Source: Rhizobium leguminosarum (lineage in GTDB: Bacteria; Pseudomonadota; Alphaproteobacteria; Rhizobiales; Rhizobiaceae). From it: 64,000 nucleotides of DNA. Each line of letters starts with the position of its first letter. Position 1 is the first letter of the stretch. The notes beneath the pieces were generated by a model. The model saw only the letters and a list, made by a program, of their open reading frames with translations, searched no databases and was not told the origin of the DNA. Below are positions 9,128 to 18,223 of this stretch, one piece after another. Where the stretch lies: NCBI RefSeq assembly GCF_017876795.1, contig NZ_JAGIOR010000002.1:310001-374000 (forward strand), read 5' to 3'. The translations under genes were made by a program, and so were the position numbers.

Positions 9128-9652
9128 AGTCGAATGTCAAACTCCTCTGTAAATAGGGGAGTTTAATTACCAGAAGTGCTAATTTAATACCACAGTTCCG
9201 AGGATGTTAAACTAATTAATAGTGGTTACCCCAACACATAAGTTCCATTGAGGGGCACAAATGGTTACATCTTTGAATTTGATCAATCTGTGTCTAATTC
9301 ATTTGTATGCCGTTCCATGAGGTTGCTACATATATTCATTCGAACTCGCTAAACCCATGTAAACTATGCCCGTCTTCGACGTGGAGGATCAGGATCGATC
9401 GGCGTGTGACCTGTCGCTGCCGGTGATCGATGGCCATAGACGTTCGCATACGATCGTCATCCAATTTTCGTAGGCAGATACGCCTTTAGGTGAATGAGCT
9501 TCAACGTTTTGTTTCTTTACTAAGATGAAGAAAACAATTCTTTTTGAAGAGGAAGAAATATTTGCTCTGACGAAACGAAACCTTGGATGCATTCTTGCGA
9601 TGGCCGGTTTCACCCACATCAGGGTCTGTTGAGGAGTAGGGGGCGAGTTGGG
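9128..9652. promoter_or_regulatory. AT-rich divergent intergenic region between regulator and nucleotide-sugar operon
   Basis: 525 bases clearly richer in A+T than the flanking genes and without a supported reading frame. Short palindromic pieces are present: ACTA-ATTAA-TAGT at 9211-9223 and TTGATCAA near 9288. The position between a LuxR-type gene and a coupled biosynthetic operon makes it the likely control region for both. The exact promoters were not assigned. Confidence 0.45.
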
Positions 9653-10159
9653 ATGATTGCATCGAACGTCAACCTGGGTGACGGCTGCGTTATCCACCAT
9701 CGGGATCTTGTGAACCTCTATGGCTGCACGATCGGCGCGGGAACGCGCATCGGCACCTTCGTTGAAATCCAGAAAAACGTCCTCGTCGGAAAAGACTGCA
9801 AGATCTCCAGCCATTCCTTCCTCTGTGAAGGCGTGAGGCTGGAGGACGGCGTTTTTATCGGCCACGGGGTCATGTTCACCAATGATACTTACCCGCGCGC
9901 CGTCAATTCGGACGGCAGTCTGCAGACGGAGGCCGATTGGGTTGTCATCCCCACCCTGGTCAAGCGCCACGCGTCAATCGGCAGCAACGCCACCATTCTG
10001 CCAGGCGTGACCATCGGAGAGGCCGCACAAGTCGGCGCCGGCGCGGTTGTTACCAAGGATGTGCCTGACGGCGCCATTGTTGCCGGCGTTCCGGCGAGGA
10101 TCACCGGTCGCGTTCATGATCGGTCAGTTGACATGCAAGCGTTGGGAGGAATGCGATGA
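9653..10159 (+). CDS. Left-handed beta-helix N-acetyltransferase, WbpD/WlbB-like
   Basis: A 168-residue hexapeptide-repeat acyltransferase. The ATG at 9653 begins the conserved part; an upstream ATG at 9587 would add 22 unrelated residues. Isoleucine-patch repeats run through the protein (VNLGDGCVIHH, CTIGAGTRIGTFVEI, VLVGKDCKISSHSFL), and GVMFTNDTYPRA, TLVKRHASIGSNATILPGVTIGE and VGAGAVVTKDVP match the WbpD type, which acetylates the 3-amino group of UDP-2-acetamido-3-amino-uronate. The next two genes are the oxidoreductase and aminotransferase types that act just before it in that pathway, which supports the call. The stop overlaps the next start (ATGA). Confidence 0.82.
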   Translation: MIASNVNLGDGCVIHHRDLVNLYGCTIGAGTRIGTFVEIQKNVLVGKDCKISSHSFLCEGVRLEDGVFIGHGVMFTNDTYPRAVNSDGSLQTEADWVVIPTLVKRHASIGSNATILPGVTIGEAAQVGAGAVVTKDVPDGAIVAGVPARITGRVHDRSVDMQALGGMR

Positions 10160-11193
10160 TCGGCATTGCTGTTGTTGGGTATGGGTATTGGGGTCCGAAC
10201 CTGGTTCGTAACATTTCGGAAGCGGCCGGCGCGCAGCTCCTTTCAGTTTGTGATCTGAATGTCGAACGGTTGGCGGCGGTTAAAAGCCGGTATCCGGCAG
10301 TAACGATCACCGACAATTTCGAGGAAGTCCTGCGCGATCCGAGGGTGGATGCAATCGCCATCGCAACGCCGGTCTCGACGCATTTCAAGCTCGCAATGCA
10401 GGCTATGATGGCCGGAAAGCATGTCTTCGTCGAAAAGCCGATGACATCGACGACGGAGGAAGCCGCCCGGATGGTCGAGGAAGCCGCGCGCAGACGCCTG
10501 GTGCTGGCCGTGGATCATACCTTCGTCCACACCGGCGCCGTCCGCAAGATGCGCGAACTGGTCGAAAGCGGCTTGGGCGACATGTATTACTACGACTCGG
10601 TGCGGGTCAATCTGGGGCTCTTCCAGCACGATGTCAGCGTCATCTGGGACCTCGCGGTGCACGACTTGTCCATCCTGGACCACGTTGTGCAGGAAAGGCC
10701 GGTGGCTGTTTCTGCGACGGGCATGAGCCACGTGCTCGGCGAGCCGGAGAACATCGCCTATCTGACGCTTTTCTTCGAAAGCAAGCTTATCGCCCACATC
10801 CACGTCAACTGGTTGGCGCCGGTCAAGGTGCGCCGCACATTGATCGGCGGTAGCAACAAGATGGTCGTCTACGACGATCTGGAGCCCAGCGAAAAGATCA
10901 AAGTTTACGACAAGGGCATCACGCTGAACCCGAATTCCCAAGCCTACGGCGAGAAGGTGCATCAGATGATGGTCGGCTATCGCAGCGGCGACATGTGGGC
11001 GCCCAAACTCGATATGACCGAAGCGTTGAAACGCGAACTGGATCAGTTCGTCGATTGCATCGAGCAGAATTCGCGGCCCATTACCGATGGCCAGGCCGGG
11101 CTGCGTGTCGTTCGCATCCTGGAGGCTGCAAGCCGGTCGCTCGCCCAGCGCGGTCGTATCATCGAGCTCGAAGAGGCGAGGCGCATTGCATGA
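10156..11193 (+). CDS. Gfo/Idh/MocA-family oxidoreductase, WbpB/WlbA-like
   Basis: A 345-residue NAD-dependent dehydrogenase, probably oxidising C3 of a UDP-N-acetyl uronate so the next enzyme can aminate it. The Rossmann motif VGYGYWGPNLVRN is at residues 7-19, the Gfo/Idh motif is VFVEKPMT (about 93-100), and the C-terminal beta-sheet domain starts near residue 125 (DHTFVHTGAVRKMRELV). The WDLAVHDLSILDH segment carries the catalytic-region His. It overlaps its neighbours by four bases on both sides (ATGA), so expression is tightly coupled. The WbpB role rests on the triad with the WbpD-like and WbpE-like genes; the exact substrate is inferred. Confidence 0.85.
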   Translation: MIGIAVVGYGYWGPNLVRNISEAAGAQLLSVCDLNVERLAAVKSRYPAVTITDNFEEVLRDPRVDAIAIATPVSTHFKLAMQAMMAGKHVFVEKPMTSTTEEAARMVEEAARRRLVLAVDHTFVHTGAVRKMRELVESGLGDMYYYDSVRVNLGLFQHDVSVIWDLAVHDLSILDHVVQERPVAVSATGMSHVLGEPENIAYLTLFFESKLIAHIHVNWLAPVKVRRTLIGGSNKMVVYDDLEPSEKIKVYDKGITLNPNSQAYGEKVHQMMVGYRSGDMWAPKLDMTEALKRELDQFVDCIEQNSRPITDGQAGLRVVRILEAASRSLAQRGRIIELEEARRIA

Positions 11194-12293
11194 TCCCTTT
11201 TCTGGACCTCAAAGCACAATATCAATCGATCAAGAGTGAAATCGACGCCGCGGTGCTCGGCGTGCTCGCCTCGGGGCAATACATACTGGGCGAGGAAGTC
11301 GCCCGCCTCGAGCAGGAATTCGCGGATTATTGCAACGTCAAACATGCGATAGCCGTCAACACGGGGACGAGTGCCCTGCATCTGTCGCTTCTCGCGGCAG
11401 GCGTCGGCCCCGGCGATGAAGTCATCACCGTGCCATTTACCTTCGTCGCGACCGTATCGGCGATATGCTACGCAGGTGCACGACCCGTCTTTGTCGATGT
11501 CGAGCCCGTGACGCTCACGATGGATCCTGCTCAGCTCGAGGCAAAGGTTACACCCCGAACCAAGGCCATTATTCCCGTCCATCTCTACGGTCAGATGGCC
11601 GATATGGACGCGATCAAAGCAATTGCTGACCACTACCGGATACCGGTGATCGAGGACGCCTGCCAGGCGCACGGAGCGCAATACAAAGGCGCGCGCGCCG
11701 GCAGCATCGGCACATCCGGCTGCTTCAGCTTCTATCCCGGCAAAAATCTTGGCGCCTGCGGCGAGGGGGGTATCGTCGTCACGAACAGCGACGATCAGGC
11801 CAAGACGATGCGTATGCTGCGCGACTGGGGTCAGGAACAGCGCTATCACCATCTGCTGAAGGGCTTCAACTACCGCATGGACGCCATTCAGGGTGCGATC
11901 CTGCGCATCAAGCTCCGGCATCTCGAAGCCTGGACCGAAGCGCGGCGCGCCCATGGACGCCGCTACTCGTTGCTGCTTGGCGGTTCGGCGAATTTGAGGA
12001 CGCCCGGCGAAATCACCGACCGGCGCCACGTCTATCACGTCTATGCCATCAGAAGCCGCGATCGCGACGCGCTTCAGCGCATGCTGAGCGCGGAGGGCAT
12101 TCAGTCCGGGCTGCACTATCCGATCCCCGCGCATCTGCAGAAGGCCCATGCCGACCTTGGTTGCCAACCCGGCGATTTCCCAATCTCGGAAGCCGCCGCA
12201 CAGGAGGTCCTCTCGCTGCCGATCTATCCCGAGATGCCGGCGTGGCACGTCGATCAGGTGGCCGCCGCGCTGGAGTACGCCTATGTCAGCTAG
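11190..12293 (+). CDS. DegT/DnrJ/EryC1 sugar aminotransferase, WbpE-like
   Basis: A 367-residue PLP-dependent aminotransferase acting on a nucleotide-linked keto sugar. It has MIPFLDLKAQYQSIK at the N-terminus, the cofactor-binding TGTSALHLSLLAAGVGPGDEV stretch, the DACQAHGA Asp motif, and the PLP lysine in SFYPGKNLGACGEGG (about residue 185). Start ATG 11190 overlaps the oxidoreductase stop as ATGA; a much longer frame upstream is only the shadow of that gene. Together with its two upstream neighbours it would make UDP-2,3-diacetamido-2,3-dideoxy-uronate or a relative. It shares 11 bases with the next gene. Confidence 0.88.
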   Translation: MIPFLDLKAQYQSIKSEIDAAVLGVLASGQYILGEEVARLEQEFADYCNVKHAIAVNTGTSALHLSLLAAGVGPGDEVITVPFTFVATVSAICYAGARPVFVDVEPVTLTMDPAQLEAKVTPRTKAIIPVHLYGQMADMDAIKAIADHYRIPVIEDACQAHGAQYKGARAGSIGTSGCFSFYPGKNLGACGEGGIVVTNSDDQAKTMRMLRDWGQEQRYHHLLKGFNYRMDAIQGAILRIKLRHLEAWTEARRAHGRRYSLLLGGSANLRTPGEITDRRHVYHVYAIRSRDRDALQRMLSAEGIQSGLHYPIPAHLQKAHADLGCQPGDFPISEAAAQEVLSLPIYPEMPAWHVDQVAAALEYAYVS

Positions 12294-13002
12294 TCGCGCC
12301 GGCGAGGCCCGGATCGTGCAGGCGGTTCATGGCCGTCATGAAAGGCCGGCGGACCCGGCCTACCAGGCTGGGTTGGCCGAAGAACTCAGGCAATCTTATG
12401 GGCGCGCTGGCCTGATTGAGCTCTACGGTCGCTTCGCGACCGGGGATGGTGTCGTCGACACCATGATGCGCAAAGCCATCTGGCAAGCCATCACGCGGAG
12501 CTGCGGCACGGGATTGCAGGTTGCAGGCGGTGCCGGGTTCAAACATCCGGAAACTTTCGAAATCGGCGATGGCGTGTTCATTGGCGCCCAGGCCTATATC
12601 CAGGGACGCTTCGACGGTACTTGCGTGATCGGCGACAATGTCTGGATCGGCCCAATGGCCTATTTCGACGCGCGCGACCTGGTGATCGAGGATTGTGTCG
12701 GCTGGGGGCCTGGCGCCAAGGTGCTTGGCTCGACCCACACGGCCCTGCCGGTGGATGTGCCGATCATCCGCACGGATCTCGAAATCAAGCCCGTCCGTAT
12801 CGGCGCATGGGCCGACATCGGCACCAACGCCACAATCCTTCCCGGCGTGACCATCGGGAAAGGCGCGATCGTCGGTGCGGGCGCCGTTGTCGTCTCAGAT
12901 GTCGAGCCGTTTTCAGTTGTCGCCGGCGTGCCGGCGAAGTTCATACGCTGGCGCACGGAAGCCGATCCTGTGCTGGATATATCGCATGGAGGAAGATCGT
13001 GA
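12283..13002 (+). CDS. Hexapeptide-repeat acyltransferase
   Basis: A 239-residue protein with an alpha-helical N-terminal half (about 1-85) and a left-handed beta-helix C-terminal half. Hexapeptide turns include FEIGDGVFIGAQAYIQG, CVIGDNVWIGPMAYF, VRIGAWADIGTNATILPGVTIG and VGAGAVVVSDV, ending with the common VAGVPAKFIRW. Start ATG 12283 lies inside the aminotransferase end (11-base overlap). The helical N-terminus distinguishes it from the WbpD-like enzyme upstream, so it probably acetylates a different position or sugar, possibly the product of the second aminotransferase. O- versus N-acylation cannot be decided from sequence. Confidence 0.8.
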   Translation: MSASRAGEARIVQAVHGRHERPADPAYQAGLAEELRQSYGRAGLIELYGRFATGDGVVDTMMRKAIWQAITRSCGTGLQVAGGAGFKHPETFEIGDGVFIGAQAYIQGRFDGTCVIGDNVWIGPMAYFDARDLVIEDCVGWGPGAKVLGSTHTALPVDVPIIRTDLEIKPVRIGAWADIGTNATILPGVTIGKGAIVGAGAVVVSDVEPFSVVAGVPAKFIRWRTEADPVLDISHGGRS

Positions 13003-13970
13003 GAAATCAACGGGTGCTCATTACCGGCGGAGCCGGCCTGATCGGGTCGCATATTGCCGATCTCGTCGCATTGGAAAACCCGCGTGAGATCATCATCCTC
13101 GACAACTTCGTGCGCGGACGCCGGGACAATCTCAGCACGGCAATAGCCAGTGGGTCCGTTAACATCATCGAGGGAGATATCCGCGACAGAGCGCTTCTGG
13201 CAAAAGTCTTCGAAGGCGTCGACATCGTCTTTCATCAGGCCGCCATCCGCATCACGCAATGCGCGGAGGATCCACGACTGGCTTTCGATGTCCTTGCGGA
13301 GGGCACGTTCAACGTTCTCGAATCTGCCGTGAAGGCAGGTGTCTCGAAGGTGGTTGCTGCTTCCTCGGCTTCCGTGCTGGGGCTCGCCGAGAGCTTTCCA
13401 ACGACCGAAGAGCATCATCCGTACAATAACCGGACGATCTACGGCGCGGCGAAAACATTCAACGAGGCGCTGATGCGCAGCTTTGCGGAGATGTACGGCC
13501 TGCGCTATGTCGCGCTTCGTTATTTCAACGTCTATGGTCCGCGCATGGACGTTTACGGCGCCTATACGGAAGTTCTGATCCGTTGGATGGAACGTCTGGT
13601 GGCGGGAATGCCGCCCCTCGTCTATGGGGACGGTAGCCAGACGATGGACTTCGTCGATGCACGCGACATCGCCCGCGCAAACATTCTGGCTGCGAAAAGC
13701 GATGTCACGGACGAAGTGTTCAACGTCGCGAGCGGCAAGGAAATAAGCCTGCTGGAACTCGCGAAGATGCTGAGCGACATTATGGGCTCTTCGCTCGAGC
13801 CGCAGCATAAAGAGGCCCGCACGGTCAACGGCGTGACTCGTCGTCTTGCCGATATCAGCAAGGCCGAACGGCTCCTCGGCTTCAAGGCGGAGATCTCTAT
13901 GGAGCAAGGGCTTCGTGATCTCGTTGCCTGGTGGCAAATGCAGACCGACGCAGGGGGGCAGGCAGCATGA
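12999..13970 (+). CDS. NAD-dependent epimerase/dehydratase (extended SDR)
   Basis: A 323-residue nucleotide-sugar SDR. The GTG at 12999 overlaps the previous stop (GTGA) and has a strong GGAGGAAG site just upstream; a longer frame to the left only shadows the acyltransferase. Seen are the Rossmann motif TGGAGLIGSH, FHQAAIRITQCAEDP, the SSASVLG serine stretch, and the catalytic Tyr/Lys in TIYGAAK, followed by RYFNVYGPRMD. It resembles UDP-glucose/GlcNAc 4-epimerases and dTDP-glucose dehydratase relatives. Because a second DegT aminotransferase follows, it may supply a 4-keto or epimerised sugar to that enzyme. Confidence 0.85.
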   Translation: MRNQRVLITGGAGLIGSHIADLVALENPREIIILDNFVRGRRDNLSTAIASGSVNIIEGDIRDRALLAKVFEGVDIVFHQAAIRITQCAEDPRLAFDVLAEGTFNVLESAVKAGVSKVVAASSASVLGLAESFPTTEEHHPYNNRTIYGAAKTFNEALMRSFAEMYGLRYVALRYFNVYGPRMDVYGAYTEVLIRWMERLVAGMPPLVYGDGSQTMDFVDARDIARANILAAKSDVTDEVFNVASGKEISLLELAKMLSDIMGSSLEPQHKEARTVNGVTRRLADISKAERLLGFKAEISMEQGLRDLVAWWQMQTDAGGQAA

Positions 13971-15196
13971 GCTCATCTCAATCCACAATTCCGGCCACAA
14001 TTCCTGTCGCCAAACCCGTCCTCGGGGAGGAAGAGGCTGAGGCTGCGCGCCGCGTTATTCTGTCGGGATGGGTGACGCAGGGGCCGGAGGTCGCGGCTTT
14101 CGAGCGTGAATTCGCTACCTTTGTGGGCGCCGCGCATGCCTGCGCCATGTCCAATTGCACGACCGCGTTGCATCTGGCGCTGAAGGCGGTCGGCATATCC
14201 GCCGGCGATGAAGTCGTGACTGTCAGCCATTCTTTCATCGCGACCGCAAACGCGGTTCGATACTGCAATGCGGTGCCCGTTTTCGTCGATATAGAAGAAG
14301 ATGGTTACAACATCGAAGCCAGTCTGATCGAAAGGGCGATCACGCCCCGCACCAGGGCAATTCTCTGCGTGCATCAACTCGGCATGCCTTGCGATCTCCG
14401 CGCCATCGTGGAGATCGGCAAGCGCCATCAGATACCTGTCATCGAGGATGCAGCCTGCGCGACGGGAAGCGAAATCCTGTGGGACGGGCGTTGGGAAAAG
14501 ATCGGCAAAGCGCATGGCGACATTGCCTGCTTCTCGTTCCACCCCAGAAAGGTCGTCACGACGGGCGATGGCGGCATGCTGACCACGGCCAATCCCGAAT
14601 ATGACCGGAAGTTCCGGCTCTGGCGCCAGCATGGCATGAGCGTCACAGATGCCGTTCGTCACGGCTCGAAGCAGGTCATCTTCGAAGACTATGACGAGGT
14701 GGGTTACAATTACCGGATGACCGATCTTCAGGCGGCCGTCGGACGCGAGCAGTTGCGGCGGCTGCCGGAGTTGGTTGTCCAGCGCAGGCTGCTTGCCGAG
14801 CAATATTGCGAACGTCTGCAGACGATTGCCGGGCTTTCTCTGCCGGCCGAACCGCGCTGGGCTCGCAGCAACTGGCAGAGCTTCTGTGTGAGATTGCCCG
14901 ATACGGTCGACCAACGGGCGGTCATGCAGACCCTGCTCGATCAGGGTATCTCGACACGGCGTGGTGTGATGAACATTCATCTGGAGGGAGCCTATTCTGG
15001 TGAGAGCTCCCACCGCGCTGCCACGAGCCTGATGCGAAGCGTATCTGCGCAGCAGCAAACGATCATCCTGCCGCTTTACGCCCAGATGACGGTGTCTGAC
15101 ATGGACCGGGTTGTCGAAGCACTTCGCGCCGCCGTTGCGGAAGCGACCGTCGGAGCCGTCAGTGTGCAACGTGCCAGGGATGTCGCCGTCGCCTGA
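13967..15196 (+). CDS. Second DegT/DnrJ/EryC1 sugar aminotransferase
   Basis: A 409-residue PLP enzyme, last gene of the coupled operon; ATG 13967 overlaps the SDR stop (ATGA). Marks are AKPVLGEEEAEAARRVILSG at the N-terminus, CTTALHLALKAVG, the VIEDAACATGSE Asp motif, and the PLP lysine in CFSFHPRKVVTTGDGGM. The VTQGPEVAAFEREFA segment and RGVMNIHLE are typical of 4-aminotransferases of the perosamine/bacillosamine type. It diverges strongly from the aminotransferase at 11190-12293, so it is not a recent duplicate and probably handles a different position or sugar. The last 20 residues are unconserved tail. Confidence 0.85.
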   Translation: MSSSQSTIPATIPVAKPVLGEEEAEAARRVILSGWVTQGPEVAAFEREFATFVGAAHACAMSNCTTALHLALKAVGISAGDEVVTVSHSFIATANAVRYCNAVPVFVDIEEDGYNIEASLIERAITPRTRAILCVHQLGMPCDLRAIVEIGKRHQIPVIEDAACATGSEILWDGRWEKIGKAHGDIACFSFHPRKVVTTGDGGMLTTANPEYDRKFRLWRQHGMSVTDAVRHGSKQVIFEDYDEVGYNYRMTDLQAAVGREQLRRLPELVVQRRLLAEQYCERLQTIAGLSLPAEPRWARSNWQSFCVRLPDTVDQRAVMQTLLDQGISTRRGVMNIHLEGAYSGESSHRAATSLMRSVSAQQQTIILPLYAQMTVSDMDRVVEALRAAVAEATVGAVSVQRARDVAVA

Positions 15197-15227
15197 ACCC
15201 GCATTTGCCTGACGTAACAACCAGCAC

Positions 15228-15269
15228 AACGAACAATGCGCGTATCTTCGGATGCGCGCATTGTTCGTT
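15228..15269. terminator. Bidirectional terminator hairpin with UUCG loop
   Basis: AACGAACAATGCGCGTATC (15228-15246) pairs with GATGCGCGCATTGTTCGTT (15251-15269), a 19-base stem with one T-G wobble, around the loop TTCG. It lies exactly between convergent genes and reaches the stop codon of the flippase gene on the other strand. A UUCG loop closed by C-G is exceptionally stable. Confidence 0.8.
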
Positions 15270-16776
15270 ATGCTGATTTCGTGATCCATCCGCGGATGGT
15301 TGCTGGCACGGATTCCGGCGGAAGCAGGTCGATCAGCATGCGCAGCGAATAGAGCCCGCAGAGAATGACGGCGATGCAGCCAATTACCGTCGCCGGCCAT
15401 GGCGGTAAGAGCAAAAAGGCCGAGACGACCAATCCCGATGCAGGCAGGAACAGAAGCGCGTGCCTGCGATTGGCGGGCGACCAGCGAAAGCCAGTCAGTC
15501 GACGCACGATCACGTAAATCAGAATACTATGCCAGACGTAGAGGCCGAAGAATGCCATGCCGGCCCCTGGCGTGCCGAATTCTGATACGAAGAGCCACGC
15601 CAGCCCCACATGCACCAGCGTTGCTGCGACCTCCGTCCAAAAGAAGATCGTCTGCGCACCCTTCGCCAGGACGATGAAACCCATCGGCCAGGCGACGATC
15701 CTGAGCATCATTCCAAGGCAGATCCAGCGCAGAAGCTCCACGGCCCCATGAAACTCCGCCGAATAGAACAAACTCATTACGAGCGGTGCCAGGGTCAGGG
15801 TGGCGAGCAGACCGGGGCCGGCCAGCAACAAGCTGATTTCCGCCTGCTCATTGACCAGCCGGTTGCACTCGGCATTATTGTGCGCGATTGCGGTCAAGCG
15901 CGGATAGAAGTCCGTTCCCATCGCCTGCAGGATGAAGCCGGCGTAGAGACCGCCAAGCGCCCAGGCTGCTTGATACAATCCCGCCGCTACGACGCCTCCT
16001 TCATTCAGCACGATAATGCGGATGGCATAGGCCGCGCCGAAGGTCAGAAGTCCGCTTGCCATGAAAGCGACACCGAGCCTGAACAGGGATTTCGCTTCCC
16101 GGCCGAACTGGCGCGCCGACATTGGCGGTGGGTGCGTGGATATTTGTTTGCTGTACCACCAGGTGGGAAGGACCGAGACGGCCGCGATCGCCACGAGAGA
16201 GGGTACGATCGCCTGCTCGCCGAACAGATAGATTAGCGGGATGCTAACTATCGTGCCGAAGAGCCCTGACAGCACATTGATGCGGGCAAGATTTGCAATG
16301 CCCCGCAAGCCCTGGATCAACGCAGCTTGCCCGGCAGACACGAGCCGAAAGAATACGGCCAGGGAGAGCAGCACAACGCCGCCGGCGTGCTGGTAGTCGC
16401 CGAAGGTGAATTTCGAGACCGGAAACGCCAGCGCCGCAAGTAAAAGCCCGCCAAGCAACCCGAGCACCAGCGAGATGCGTCTGAGCGCTGTCGCCGACCG
16501 CGCGATCTTCTCACCGTCGCCGGCGCCCGCCGCCTCAGCGACCCGGCGCACAGCGCTGCTGCTCACGCCCAGACCAGCTATAGCTTGTGCGATATCGAGG
16601 ATTGCCCCGTAAAGGCCGAGAAGCCCCACGCCTTCGGGACCGAGCAGAAGGGCGAGCGCCTTGTTGCGAATGATGCTAAGGGCGACATTTACCAGCGAGG
16701 ACCCGCCCATCAGCATCGTCGACTTGAGGATTTGGGTATAAGTCTGACCGGTGGGTGGGATCATGCGCAAAGTCAT
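15268..16776 (-). CDS. Wzx-type oligosaccharide flippase (polysaccharide biosynthesis protein)
   Basis: A 502-residue, highly hydrophobic inner-membrane protein with about 12-14 helices. It should flip the undecaprenyl-linked repeat unit to the periplasm. The N-terminus (LKSTMLMGGSSLVNVALSIIRNKALALLLGPEGVGLLGLY) and FRLVSAGQAALIQGLRGIANLARIN are characteristic of the O-antigen translocase (WzxE/RfbX) branch of the MOP superfamily. GTG at 16779 directly precedes ATG 16776, and ATG 16764 is also possible. It is convergent with the nucleotide-sugar operon and downstream of the ExoF-like gene on the same strand, 136 bases away. Confidence 0.87.
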   Translation of the reverse strand: MTLRMIPPTGQTYTQILKSTMLMGGSSLVNVALSIIRNKALALLLGPEGVGLLGLYGAILDIAQAIAGLGVSSSAVRRVAEAAGAGDGEKIARSATALRRISLVLGLLGGLLLAALAFPVSKFTFGDYQHAGGVVLLSLAVFFRLVSAGQAALIQGLRGIANLARINVLSGLFGTIVSIPLIYLFGEQAIVPSLVAIAAVSVLPTWWYSKQISTHPPPMSARQFGREAKSLFRLGVAFMASGLLTFGAAYAIRIIVLNEGGVVAAGLYQAAWALGGLYAGFILQAMGTDFYPRLTAIAHNNAECNRLVNEQAEISLLLAGPGLLATLTLAPLVMSLFYSAEFHGAVELLRWICLGMMLRIVAWPMGFIVLAKGAQTIFFWTEVAATLVHVGLAWLFVSEFGTPGAGMAFFGLYVWHSILIYVIVRRLTGFRWSPANRRHALLFLPASGLVVSAFLLLPPWPATVIGCIAVILCGLYSLRMLIDLLPPESVPATIRGWITKSA

Positions 16777-16912
16777 CACTCAACCCTAGCCGTCAGGTTG
16801 GGCTCAGGCCGGTCCATATCAAGAGCGATTTCTTCCAGGCAGGCGGCCTGCGCGCCTTGACGGCGCTCGAACGTCTGGTCCGGGTATGTTGAGAACAGGT
16901 GCACTTCGCGGG

Positions 16913-18223
16913 TCACTGGACGGCTCGATCTGCGAGCGTTTGAGTTTCGAAAGACTGGCCCGTGTCGGCCTGTGGCGCATTCTCCAGAATGCGCGGCTGA
17001 ACCACTCTCACCACATCGCCCGGTTCCAGCACCGTCGTTTCCGAGGCTTCGAACTGATTGATTTGTCCATCGCTGCGACGGATCACGCTGAAGGTAAGCG
17101 GAAGGTCATCGACGAGACTTTTAACGCTGTCATTGCTCCCAAGGTCCGTGATGAGCAGCTTCTGCAGTGTTTCGCGCTTCAGCTTGAATTGATCGAGACT
17201 TGCCCGTTCGGACTGTGCTTCGGTCGCCACTTCGCTCCGGCGTGCGTCGTAGAGTCCCTCGAGGTTGCGCGTCGTCTCGCTGATCGCCTGGCGGCCCCGC
17301 ATGACGGCAGTGACAAGATCGAGCTTGTCGGAGCGGTAGGTCGTCAGCAACCGTTCCAGATCCATCTGCCTTGACGAGATCGTCAGGCCTTTCTGGACCA
17401 GGGACTTGACGCTGACCAGTTGGTCCTCGACGGATTTGATATTGTCGTCTGCGCCCGTCAGTTTCTCTTCCAACGTCGATATCTCAGTGGTCAAAAGATC
17501 GCGTAATTCGGTGAACGCCCTTGCCTGCCTCTCCAACGCATTGGCGCGAGCCCGAAAGATAATCCTTTCCTCGTTGTATATGCCGGCAGCAAATTGCTGA
17601 TCGGCGCCGGTCGTCTGATCGAAGGCAATCTCCTGTGCTCCATCCATCTCCGCCTGAAGCCGCGCCACTCTCGCGGTGCTGCGCAGGATCGAGTGATCGA
17701 TCTCGCGCAATTCTCCGACGATCTGGATCGAATGCGTTTCCTGCTGTTCCTTGGCGCGACGCGGTCCGCCGCTCATGGCCAGGGATTGCAGGACGGTCAG
17801 CCCGGGGCGGAAACTGTATTGCCCAGGCGTGGTCACGTCTCCCACGACGTAGATCGGCGGGTATTCGAGAATTTCGATTGTGACCGCCGGTGCCTGAACC
17901 AAACCGATTTTTTCCTGCAGACGCTTGCCGATCTCGCTAGTGAGGTCGGTATCTTTCAGATTGCCGATGAAAAGGGTTCCAAGAAACGGCAAAGAGATTG
18001 TGCCGTCATCCGAGATCCTGTATTCGCCGCCAAGCGCATCCCATCGTTCATACTGGCCTCTGGACTGCATCCATTGGACGATCGTCAGGCGGATTTTCGT
18101 CTGTGGCGCCAAGGGCGCGCTGTCGGCGAGAGCCGGCGGCGCAGCTCCGGCAAGAAAGACGAGCGCGCCGATAACAAACGTCGCGCGAAGGAACGGGCGG
18201 GGGGCGCGGTGCGATGAATTCAT
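16913..18223 (-). CDS. ExoF/Wza-type polysaccharide export protein
   Basis: A 436-residue periplasmic/outer-membrane protein for polysaccharide export. ATG 18223 gives a classical signal peptide (FLRATFVIGALVFLAGAAPPALA) with AGGCGAG eight bases upstream; an in-frame GTG at 18247 would add eight residues and has a poorer site. The Poly_export domain covers about 40-130 (YRISDDGTISLPFLGTLFIG, VTIEILEYPPIYVVGDV) and an SLBB-like segment follows (TTPGQYSFRPGLTVLQSLAMSGG). A long coiled-coil region from about 190 to 360 makes it ExoF-like rather than a short Wza lipoprotein; no lipobox is present. No Wzc/ExoP partner is in the window. Confidence 0.85.
   Translation of the reverse strand: MNSSHRAPRPFLRATFVIGALVFLAGAAPPALADSAPLAPQTKIRLTIVQWMQSRGQYERWDALGGEYRISDDGTISLPFLGTLFIGNLKDTDLTSEIGKRLQEKIGLVQAPAVTIEILEYPPIYVVGDVTTPGQYSFRPGLTVLQSLAMSGGPRRAKEQQETHSIQIVGELREIDHSILRSTARVARLQAEMDGAQEIAFDQTTGADQQFAAGIYNEERIIFRARANALERQARAFTELRDLLTTEISTLEEKLTGADDNIKSVEDQLVSVKSLVQKGLTISSRQMDLERLLTTYRSDKLDLVTAVMRGRQAISETTRNLEGLYDARRSEVATEAQSERASLDQFKLKRETLQKLLITDLGSNDSVKSLVDDLPLTFSVIRRSDGQINQFEASETTVLEPGDVVRVVQPRILENAPQADTGQSFETQTLADRAVQ

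Noticed and set aside
11043..15400. Minus-strand frames of 401, 446 and 475 codons across the nucleotide-sugar operon
   Set aside because: They overlap well-supported, mutually overlapping + strand genes and have no recognisable motifs.
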